From the NCBI GenBank assembly GCA_964619535.1, contig CAZUEX010000020.1:1-32523 (forward strand): DNA of 32,523 nucleotides, read 5' to 3'. The notes under the pieces are model-generated. The model did no database searches, was not told the DNA's origin, and worked only from the letters and a program-made list of their open reading frames with translations. Made by a program: the position numbers and the translations under genes. This DNA is from Leptonema sp964619535 (lineage in GTDB: Bacteria; Spirochaetota; Leptospiria; Leptospirales; Leptonemataceae). Positions 1-6,497 of the stretch are shown in pieces; the stretch's first letter is position 1; the number at the start of each line of letters is the position of its first letter.

Positions 1-555
1 GAATAGCGGTATACGGTGTAGCTCCGACGGACGCTCGACGGTTCATCCCCGCGCATGCGGGGAATAGGCATTGATGAGTCGGCTTATTGGTTATGATTAC
101 GGTTCATCCCCGCGCATGCGGGGAATAGTGATAATTTTTGCTTCTCGAAAAGAAAGTTCCCGGTTCATCCCCGCGCATGCGGGGAATAGTGCGGCGCTGC
201 GGCTCATGGTTTAACCGCCGTCGGTTCATCCCCGCGCATGCGGGGAATAGATGATCGCGCGTAACACGGTCAAGGCATGGTACGGTTCATCCCCGCGCAT
301 GCGGGGAATAGCTCCTCTGCTTTTTGTGCTTTGGTCGATAGCTCGGTTCATCCCCGCGCATGCGGGGAATAGTTGTCCACGAGGGGCTCGAACCTGGGCC
401 CGGGCGGTTCATCCCCGCGCATGCGGGGAATAGGGTAAAACGTTTTCGTTCCAGGGCCCCGGCGGCGGTTCATCCCCGCGCATGCGGGGAATAGAAGATC
501 TCGCAAAAGAAAAAATGCTCAGAACTCGGTTCATCCCCGCGCATGCGGGGAATAG
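1..555 (-). CRISPR. Type I-E CRISPR array, nine full repeats plus one partial, truncated by the window edge
   Basis: Nine identical 29-bp repeats lie at 39-67, 100-128, 161-189, 222-250, 283-311, 344-372, 405-433, 466-494 and 527-555; the last 6 bp of a tenth are at 1-6. All nine spacers are exactly 32 bp. Read on the minus strand, the repeat starts CTATTCCCCGC and ends GCGGGGATGAACCG. It has a 6-bp stem (CCCCGC/GCGGGG) around an ATGC loop, the same layout as the E. coli I-E repeat, so Cas6e cleavage should leave an 8-nt AUGAACCG handle. This orientation places the leader at the right, next to cas2, and makes 527-555 the newest repeat. The older end lies outside the window. No repeat decay is visible. 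Confidence 0.98.
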
Positions 556-601
556 ACTAAAAGTATGTTGGGTGTTGTTAAAGATCTCTGCTTAAAGTCA
601 A
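556..601 (-). promoter_or_regulatory. CRISPR leader, unusually short
   Basis: This is the A/T-rich stretch between the cas2 stop codon and the first repeat, where the array promoter and spacer-acquisition signals belong. Only 42 bp are free. A TTGACT that could be a -35 box (minus strand, 601-596) overlaps the cas2 stop codon, but I find no convincing -10 box at normal spacing and no clear IHF consensus. Function is inferred from position, so part of the leader may lie inside cas2. Confidence 0.6.
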
Positions 602-894
602 GCAGGTTTTTGTTTACTTTCAGGAACAGTATACTGGGTCAAAAGCATCCCTTCAAAATCGACGATCTCGCGACTGGTATCACCGCTGGATAAAGCGGCG
701 TAGCCCTGTTCTGTGTTTGTTGTATAAATCATCAGGGCATCCGCCTTCCATTCTCTGGTAATACGCTCCCAGAGTTTTTCACGTACCCGCCGACCGAAGT
801 TACCGATAAAAACGCCGGGTTTCAACTCAATAGTTAACCGCGACATCACGCCCCTCTGTGCCTGTGTCGCTCTTTCCAGCACGACGATCACCAT
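598..894 (-). CDS. cas2: CRISPR-associated endonuclease Cas2, type I-E
   Basis: Cas2e forms the central dimer of the Cas1-Cas2 integrase that inserts new spacers at the leader end of the array. The 98-residue product has the family's ferredoxin-like start (VIVVLER, then a GRVMSRL-like turn region), the GVFIGNF segment and the YTTNTEQGY segment, which align by eye with E. coli Cas2 (VYVGDV, WATNTETGF). The start at 894 is supported by GGAGGT about 6 bp upstream and is needed to keep the first beta strand. It therefore overlaps the end of cas1 by 68 bp. It is the last gene before the leader, as in E. coli. Confidence 0.95.
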   Translation of the reverse strand: MVIVVLERATQAQRGVMSRLTIELKPGVFIGNFGRRVREKLWERITREWKADALMIYTTNTEQGYAALSSGDTSREIVDFEGMLLTQYTVPESKQKPA

Positions 895-1705
895 ACAGCA
901 CCTCCATTATGTCGGGTATGATGCGCTTCAGTAGCTTTTGCTCTCTGAAGACATCGCGACATTCCTGACGCACACGCGATGCCACCGAAGCAGGGCCCTG
1001 TGCTATTCGGAAAGCAATAGGGATTGTAAACTCCGTCTTGTATAGATCAGCCAGATCGTAGACAAACGAAAGCTGCTTACCTGTGTGGATAAAACCGATA
1101 CCGGGCGAACAACCAACGGCCAGGATGGCGGCATGACACAGACCGTAAAGGCAGGCATTTGCAGCCGACAGAGCCTTGTTTACGGGGTCAGAGATTGCCC
1201 AGTTGGACTGGTCGTATCGGCGACCACTCCATTCGATGTCGTATTCAGCGGCTGCTGCCTGGTAGGCAGCCCGTACCCGAGCACCTTCTTTCCCACGAAG
1301 CTGCTCGATACTATAACGTTCATCCACTTCCTCGTGAAAACGCATCTGGTAGAGCTTCCTCACAACCCGAAGTCGCTCGTCCGGATTACTGTAAAGCTCC
1401 ACCTGCCTTAGCAGATTTCTTGCTGAATAGGTACCTGTAGTGCCCGCTGAATACATGCGAACACCTTCATCACCTACCCAGCATACAAGACATCGAGCAT
1501 CAGCGAGACGCTTGACGGCCGCATGCGTGATTGTTGTGCCCGGCCCGAGCATAAGAAGCGACAGAGTTTCTGCAGGGATGGGTACTTTTTTATCTTTATA
1601 GAAATAGGCAACCGTCTGCATATCCTGCTCGATATGGCCTTTTTCAAAATACAGATAGCTCCAGTTTTCCTCAAACCTGGGCAACTCCTGTAGATCTCGG
1701 TTCAT
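827..1705 (-). CDS. cas1: CRISPR-associated integrase Cas1, type I-E
   Basis: Cas1 is the catalytic subunit of the spacer integrase. The 292-residue product carries family blocks that match E. coli Cas1 by eye: LMLGPGTTITHAAVKRLAD, WVGDEGVRMYSAG, RSIEQLRG-like SIEQLRGKEGARVRAAY, WSGRRYD, and GIGFIHTGKQLSFVYDLADLYK, which holds the metal-binding His and Asp. The start is the ATG at 1705, whose ATGA overlaps the cas6e stop and which follows GAGG. A longer frame from a TTG at 1735 exists but would run into cas6e. The C-terminal tail overlaps cas2. It is translationally coupled to cas6e. Confidence 0.97.
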   Translation of the reverse strand: MNRDLQELPRFEENWSYLYFEKGHIEQDMQTVAYFYKDKKVPIPAETLSLLMLGPGTTITHAAVKRLADARCLVCWVGDEGVRMYSAGTTGTYSARNLLRQVELYSNPDERLRVVRKLYQMRFHEEVDERYSIEQLRGKEGARVRAAYQAAAAEYDIEWSGRRYDQSNWAISDPVNKALSAANACLYGLCHAAILAVGCSPGIGFIHTGKQLSFVYDLADLYKTEFTIPIAFRIAQGPASVASRVRQECRDVFREQKLLKRIIPDIMEVLYGDRRAGKSDTGTEGRDVAVNY

Positions 1706-2373
1706 ATTGCCCTCTTTATTAAAAGGAGACCACAACCGAAAGCTTTGCCATGGCCTATTCCGTTCAAGAGATGGTGCAGGAACCGTTCTTTATCCGTAAC
1801 GGTCACCAAACCGCTAAAGTCCATTACACCAAGCGTGATCTTATGCTCTCGCTTTTTGGCTGTCTGGATACGCCGATAGCGCTCGACCAGTACACTATTG
1901 AAGGTGCAGCCGAGCCGCTCCGATCGAGCCTGCAGCCACTGTGTACCCGCCGCAGATAGAACCTCCTGCGATGTCAGGCGATCCCCCTCAGGAAGATCGC
2001 GGTTCCGGGCCAGGGCATCAAGGTACACATCATCTCGACGTCTTTTTTTCGATCGCTTGCCGTCCGCGCTTCGGGTAACAACGGGATTCACACGCAACTG
2101 GAACTGAAACCTTTCGCCCGTTTGAATGACCGGCTGGAACTGCTTCGTCTCAATCGCAAAGGTTGTAAGGTCATTTCGTGGCTTACGCTTTGAAAGCACA
2201 TAGAACTGTAGAGGCGATTCATCACAACGTCGGTACAGAAAGTCCCTCGTCTGCTCAGGATCCTCGGGAAAAATCTGCCACAAGAGCCGATGTTCGCCAT
2301 AAACATCATTGAGACCAGAGCCCGGAATCCGCTGAGCGTGTGAAGGCATCCATGTCACCCTACTGAAGTACAT
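1702..2373 (-). CDS. cas6e: CRISPR RNA endoribonuclease Cas6e (CasE, Cse3)
   Basis: Cas6e cuts pre-crRNA at the base of each repeat hairpin and stays on the crRNA as a Cascade subunit. The 223-residue product begins MYFSRV like E. coli CasE (MYLSKV). His28 in the GEHRLLWQIFP block sits where the catalytic His of characterised Cas6e proteins lies. The C-terminal glycine-rich loop GIGHGKAFGCGLL, which contacts RNA in this family, is intact. The start is the ATG at 2373, preceded by GGAGG at 6-7 bp; this ribosome binding site lies inside cas5e, and the two genes overlap by 14 bp. An extended frame starts further upstream but lacks such a site. Confidence 0.96.
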   Translation of the reverse strand: MYFSRVTWMPSHAQRIPGSGLNDVYGEHRLLWQIFPEDPEQTRDFLYRRCDESPLQFYVLSKRKPRNDLTTFAIETKQFQPVIQTGERFQFQLRVNPVVTRSADGKRSKKRRRDDVYLDALARNRDLPEGDRLTSQEVLSAAGTQWLQARSERLGCTFNSVLVERYRRIQTAKKREHKITLGVMDFSGLVTVTDKERFLHHLLNGIGHGKAFGCGLLLIKRAI

Positions 2374-3088
2374 CAGAGACCTCCATTGCAAGCTGGTACT
2401 CTCGTCGTTCACCGAACTGCCAGTTGCCTCTGTGCATCAGGCGATCCCGCCGGTACAATGTGGAAAAGCCAGCCCCTTCCGGCTTTTCTTCGGTAAACAG
2501 TTGTAATTGTGAGTTTGATGACGACAGAAGAGGCTCCAGCAACTCTTTCTGTTCCTCGGTCCACGTGGTCTTTTTCATTGCATCAACGATAGAAGCTGCC
2601 TTGATCAGCTGTGGACAGAAAGGTAATGCTGGCGGACAACTCTTTCGCCCGAGATACGGAGCAAACCTGGGCCTTTCAAGCGCCTCTCGAATTCGTTCCA
2701 GGAGTCCCTTGTCCTTTGATGTCAGGGCAACCCGAAACAGAACATCCTGTCGATAATCTCGCGTCGAAACAATCGTATTCAGACCATCCCGTAGAAGCTC
2801 TTCTCGTCGGGTAAACTGGTATTGGCCCGTTCTGGATGACGGAAACTGAACGGTGTGAAAATCGCGAAGAATACGACCGGGGGCAAAGACCAGGACAGAA
2901 AAGCTCACTGCTTCAGCAAGTTCTGCCAGTCGGGCATCCTCTTCTCTTCGGATGCCCATGGCCCCGGCGACCAGACCAAGGATTCCCGATTTCGTCGGAT
3001 AACTAAACGAAGGGCGATACTCCCCTACCGCAGTATCGCCGGCTGCAAATAAAGGCCCGTAAACATGAAAGACCAGATAGCTTTCCAT
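2360..3088 (-). CDS. cas5e: Cascade subunit Cas5e (CasD)
   Basis: Cas5e holds the 5' handle of the crRNA at the foot of the Cascade complex. The 242-residue product opens with LVFHVYGPLFAAGDTAVGEYRPSFSYPTKSG-type sequence, the family pattern (strand, G-P-L, then R-x-S-x-x-P-S/T-K-S-G), and shares the GLVAGAMGI helix. It is somewhat longer than E. coli Cas5 (224 residues). The ATG at 3088 follows a GGAG motif and lies only 4 bp after the cas7e stop, so the genes share one message. Confidence 0.95.
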   Translation of the reverse strand: MESYLVFHVYGPLFAAGDTAVGEYRPSFSYPTKSGILGLVAGAMGIRREEDARLAELAEAVSFSVLVFAPGRILRDFHTVQFPSSRTGQYQFTRREELLRDGLNTIVSTRDYRQDVLFRVALTSKDKGLLERIREALERPRFAPYLGRKSCPPALPFCPQLIKAASIVDAMKKTTWTEEQKELLEPLLSSSNSQLQLFTEEKPEGAGFSTLYRRDRLMHRGNWQFGERREYQLAMEVSDVLQ

Positions 3089-3092
3089 TCGT

Positions 3093-4169
3093 TTACTCCC
3101 TCACACTGAAATCAAGAATCTCCTGAAGTGAGCCCTCTCCGTTTAGAACGTCCATAGTGGCCACACTATCACTGCAGGCCCCATACGCCTTATTCATCCG
3201 AGCATGCATCGTCTTGAGGGCATCAATCGATTTTTCCAGCATATCCTGACCTTGTATGCTGTTTACAAAGGCCAGTGCCAGCGACCGAGGCTGTTGATCG
3301 CCAAGCTCTGCCATGATAAAATGTGCATAGGCACGCGAGGCGAAGGAGTTTTGTTTGCCGGTGGGAGCCACTGTTGCAGCGGCCTTTATCAAGGCCCGGA
3401 TCGTTTTGTGCATCAGGCCTGCATCATCGGCGCCGCTCAGATTTGCTTTTAGGAGTTCACGATCAATATTAATATACGTATAGAAAATCCCCGAAGCAAA
3501 CTCGGTGTCACCAAGATGACCGGCACCCACATCCTCTATACCCTGGTTCAGATCATCCACGGCAGTGAAATAATCATCCTCAACGGCGACCTTCTGTACC
3601 GTAAAGGCATGCGCTACTTGCGCTGCTGCTTCAATGTTAAAGCTCGGTGAATCTGCCAGCATGCGACCAAACAATGCAATATCGGCAGCACTGTTTTCCT
3701 GTCGTAGCAGCTGCAGCTGGTCTTTCGTTGGCTCTTTCCTGGTTTTCACCAGTTCATCCGCCAGTGCAAAGATTGCCTTCCTTTCTTCAGGTGAAATAAA
3801 GGCCAGCTGTTCAATATGCAGAATTCCCGGTAGCTCTCCTTTTTCGCTCTTCAGCTTGCCAAAGCAGCCGGCAATACTCCTTGCCCACGCTATGGCCTTT
3901 CTCTCGTCGATTCCACCTTCCACGAGTCGATTAAAGACATCCTCGCCAATCCGCTTCGAACGAATACCCAGCCTCCCATCAACGGCAATACTACCAAGCT
4001 CTTCTTGAAAGACGGAAGATGTTCGCCAGGCGCGCTTCAGGCTCTGCGAAGAAATGCGCAGCCTGTTCGTTCCGCCTACCTGAGCCGTTTTCGGTCTGCC
4101 CAGATCATCCCGGTTCAGATTCGACGGCGGGTACGACGTCAACATGTGTATCTGCAAGAATCGTTTCAT
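3093..4169 (-). CDS. cas7e: Cascade backbone subunit Cas7e (CasC, Cse4)
   Basis: Cas7e polymerises in six copies along the crRNA guide in type I-E Cascade. The 358-residue product starts FLQIHMLTSYPPSNLNRDD and continues with the conserved RISSQSLKRAWR block, both diagnostic of the CasC/Cse4 family. The ATG at 4169 has AGGAG about 7 bp upstream. A 64-bp untranslated gap separates it from cse2, longer than the other junctions here. It contains a small direct repeat (CAGTATT, AACAGTATT) and could allow separate translation or extra initiation of this high-copy subunit. That last point is inference. Confidence 0.97.
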   Translation of the reverse strand: MKRFLQIHMLTSYPPSNLNRDDLGRPKTAQVGGTNRLRISSQSLKRAWRTSSVFQEELGSIAVDGRLGIRSKRIGEDVFNRLVEGGIDERKAIAWARSIAGCFGKLKSEKGELPGILHIEQLAFISPEERKAIFALADELVKTRKEPTKDQLQLLRQENSAADIALFGRMLADSPSFNIEAAAQVAHAFTVQKVAVEDDYFTAVDDLNQGIEDVGAGHLGDTEFASGIFYTYINIDRELLKANLSGADDAGLMHKTIRALIKAAATVAPTGKQNSFASRAYAHFIMAELGDQQPRSLALAFVNSIQGQDMLEKSIDALKTMHARMNKAYGACSDSVATMDVLNGEGSLQEILDFSVRE

Positions 4170-4233
4170 ATCCTTCTCCTTTCTTCAGTATTAACAGTAT
4201 TGGCGCATGCAACGCCTCTAATCGCAATAGTGC

Positions 4234-4740
4234 TTAAAGGACATCGGGCTCATGCTTTGTATAATAGCGATAAGCCCATTCTTTGCGGGTGCGATCGTTC
4301 CAGAAGATCAATGCCTTTGTCAGGTCCTGGACATTAGCCGCCCCACCGAGTAAGCGCACCATGCGAACCATCAGCATATAGAGATCTGCATCGTTATCAA
4401 CTTTCAAGAGACGACGAAAGCGCAAATCACTGACTCGTGGGCGACCGGCATGGTCCTCTGCCATAGCAATGGCCACTGGCCTGTTGTCATTTTCTCTGAC
4501 ATGAGCGAGTACACCGGCAACGATCGGCAGTCGCGACGGCTTCACCGTTCTGGGCAACGTTGTAGAACGCAACGATTGAAGAAGGCTGTAGTAGGCGGGT
4601 AGAAGAGGCACCACATCGACCGAATGAGCCCGGCGCAACTCCGCCCGTCTGCCCGGGTCCTTTTGCAGATCACGCCACCAGTCCTCAATGGCCTCCCAGA
4701 GAACCTCATACTCTGTTTTCTCTTTTGAACCAGTCGTCAT
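4234..4740 (-). CDS. cse2: Cascade small subunit Cse2 (CasB, Cas11)
   Basis: Cse2 forms a dimer along the belly of Cascade and stabilises the R-loop. The 168-residue product has the family's helical layout, with WEAIEDWWRDLQ-like and RAELRRAHSVDVV segments and the C-terminal DLTKALIFWNDRTRKEWAYRYY block typical of CasB. The ATG at 4740 overlaps the cse1 stop as ATGA, so it is coupled to cse1. Identification rests on these motifs and on its position between cse1 and cas7e. Confidence 0.94.
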   Translation of the reverse strand: MTTGSKEKTEYEVLWEAIEDWWRDLQKDPGRRAELRRAHSVDVVPLLPAYYSLLQSLRSTTLPRTVKPSRLPIVAGVLAHVRENDNRPVAIAMAEDHAGRPRVSDLRFRRLLKVDNDADLYMLMVRMVRLLGGAANVQDLTKALIFWNDRTRKEWAYRYYTKHEPDVL

Positions 4741-6338
4741 ACCTTTCCTCCAACGGCTTCAGCCTTAATACCAAGCTTCTCAAGCGTTTTCTTCGCAAAA
4801 TTCTTGTTGCGCAGCCCTTCGCGTGCGCGAATTACACGCGGAACTTTATCTTCATGGCATGAATCAAGTGGTATCTGCTCTGCATAGGTATCGAATATAG
4901 CAAGCGACAGCCCTTGCAAACGTCCGAGCCACTCTCTGAGCTCCGATTCGATAGCAGCCTCATCATTGAGAATACCCTTCATTGCATTCAGTGTGCTGTA
5001 ATAGTCCGATTCTGACCTATGCCAGAATTCTGATGAAATATAAGCGAGGGCATCCTGGGCCCCCTTAGGGGGTCGATCCAAGAAGGCCTCTTTCACAGCA
5101 TCTACAGTATTCTTCGCAAGCATTTCAGCCACATCGGCCATACGCAGCGCCAGCTGACCAAAATGTTCTCGCCCATGTTCATCCGCAATGTGCCAGTAGG
5201 GCATGCGAGTTTCATACCAGCACCGGGCTTTCATGTTATCCATATCATAGCCAAACACATGTATTCGCCATTCGATACTGGCATCGATAGACGAAAGCCT
5301 GTCGGCCAATACCTTCACAACGATTGCCCTTTCACCGGACGGATCGCTGGCAATAGTAAAGGCCGGCCATTGGCGATATGTAAAGCCTCCTGGCTGAGGG
5401 TGATGCGGTAACAGATCCTTGTCTTTATAATAATAAGGTGACAGTGGATGCATTATACCGGTCGCATACTGGGGGCCATGAGTCGCTCTATTGTAGTCAC
5501 GGTAAAAGAGGTTTCCCTGCATATTGCATAGACTACAGCGTCCTTCCTCTGTAACCGGTGCTGCCAGGCGAATCCTGCGCGGCATCGACCAGTAAACATG
5601 CACGGGATGGATCTCTGATCCAGGTACCTGAGTACCATCCTGATCACTGACCCGCGTTGGTTGAAGCCAGGGAAACATAGTCTCCGAAGCCTTAACTGTT
5701 GTATTACAGCGTGTCTGAGCCAGCTCATTCTTCAACAGGATATTCAGCCATACCGTATGCCAGAGGGTATCATAGCCCGGTGTTTCCGAGAAAACGATTG
5801 TTGTCAGTGGCCCACCACCCCGAAGCGATGGTCTGTGACCAGAGCCGCCGCTGGGGGCATTCATTTGCAAGGTAAGAAGGGCCGTTGCCGTACAGGCCGG
5901 GCACATCTGTTGCACAAGATCTCGCTTCACAAAGTGGTCGGCATTCTTCTTCAGCGTATTTTCACCCGGCGCATCAATAAGCAGGCTTCCGATCGATGAT
6001 TCAGCCTGAGCAGGGAGTTCCAGATCCTGAAAGAAACGAGGTCCATCACCATCGAGCTCAAAAGCGGACTCATAGGGTTTGAAAGCCGCCTGGAGCTCCT
6101 TCACGGTTGGCGGCTCAAAGAGTCGTTGCTCCCATTCCTCAACATCTTCCGGAGTAAGTGCAGTTTGTAAAAGACCAATAAAGAACTGCAGAAGCGATCC
6201 AATAAAGTCTGCTCGAACTGCATCCAGGCGAATGACAGGATCATTTTCCAAACCGTCGACGAATTCTGCCGGGCATATCACTTGTCGCCTACCACTACGC
6301 CGCAGGACTGGAATCCATGCTTCATTCAACAGATTCAT
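4737..6338 (-). CDS. cse1: Cascade large subunit Cse1 (CasA, Cas8e)
   Basis: Cse1 recognises the PAM, opens target DNA and recruits Cas3. The 533-residue product begins MNLLNEAWIPVLRRSG, the usual Cse1 start. It carries CPAC at residues 146-149 followed by the strongly conserved SGGSGHRPSLRGGGPL region (about 163-178), plus a second CxxC (CSLC) before GNLFYRDY. Length is close to E. coli Cse1. The ATG at 6338 has a strong GGAGG 5 bp upstream. It heads the Cascade block and is separated from cas3 by 159 bp, so it may have its own promoter as casA does in E. coli. Confidence 0.96.
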   Translation of the reverse strand: MNLLNEAWIPVLRRSGRRQVICPAEFVDGLENDPVIRLDAVRADFIGSLLQFFIGLLQTALTPEDVEEWEQRLFEPPTVKELQAAFKPYESAFELDGDGPRFFQDLELPAQAESSIGSLLIDAPGENTLKKNADHFVKRDLVQQMCPACTATALLTLQMNAPSGGSGHRPSLRGGGPLTTIVFSETPGYDTLWHTVWLNILLKNELAQTRCNTTVKASETMFPWLQPTRVSDQDGTQVPGSEIHPVHVYWSMPRRIRLAAPVTEEGRCSLCNMQGNLFYRDYNRATHGPQYATGIMHPLSPYYYKDKDLLPHHPQPGGFTYRQWPAFTIASDPSGERAIVVKVLADRLSSIDASIEWRIHVFGYDMDNMKARCWYETRMPYWHIADEHGREHFGQLALRMADVAEMLAKNTVDAVKEAFLDRPPKGAQDALAYISSEFWHRSESDYYSTLNAMKGILNDEAAIESELREWLGRLQGLSLAIFDTYAEQIPLDSCHEDKVPRVIRAREGLRNKNFAKKTLEKLGIKAEAVGGKV

Positions 6339-6364
6339 TCTTACCTCCGATTAATACATTAAAA

Positions 6365-6376
6365 CACAGTGCTGTG
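6365..6376. promoter_or_regulatory. Inverted repeat upstream of cse1, possible operator
   Basis: CACAG-TG-CTGTG is a perfect 5-bp inverted repeat 27 bp before the cse1 start, inside the 159-bp A/T-rich cas3-cse1 gap (6339-6497). The gap is long enough for a promoter, but I could not place -35 and -10 boxes at standard spacing. The regulatory role is inferred from position. Confidence 0.3.
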
Positions 6377-6497
6377 ACATATCCATACGGAGCCAGGAGG
6401 CATTCAGTGGTCAATGCAAAAAAATGCGGATAAAATTGCTGTAAATCAGTGGTTGCACCGGGCGGCCTCCGGCAAAACGCCACGATTCGGGGGGAAT

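Noticed and set aside
251..433. A 60-codon plus-strand frame inside the array, with repeated SPRMRG, IPAHAG and HPRACGE-like peptides
   Set aside because: These peptides are translations of the CRISPR repeat in successive frames, a well-known annotation artefact.
434..465. Spacer sharing GGTAAAACGTT with pyrG antisense sequence near 21115
   Set aside because: An 11-bp match is expected by chance for nine spacers against 32 kb on both strands; the rest of the spacer does not match.
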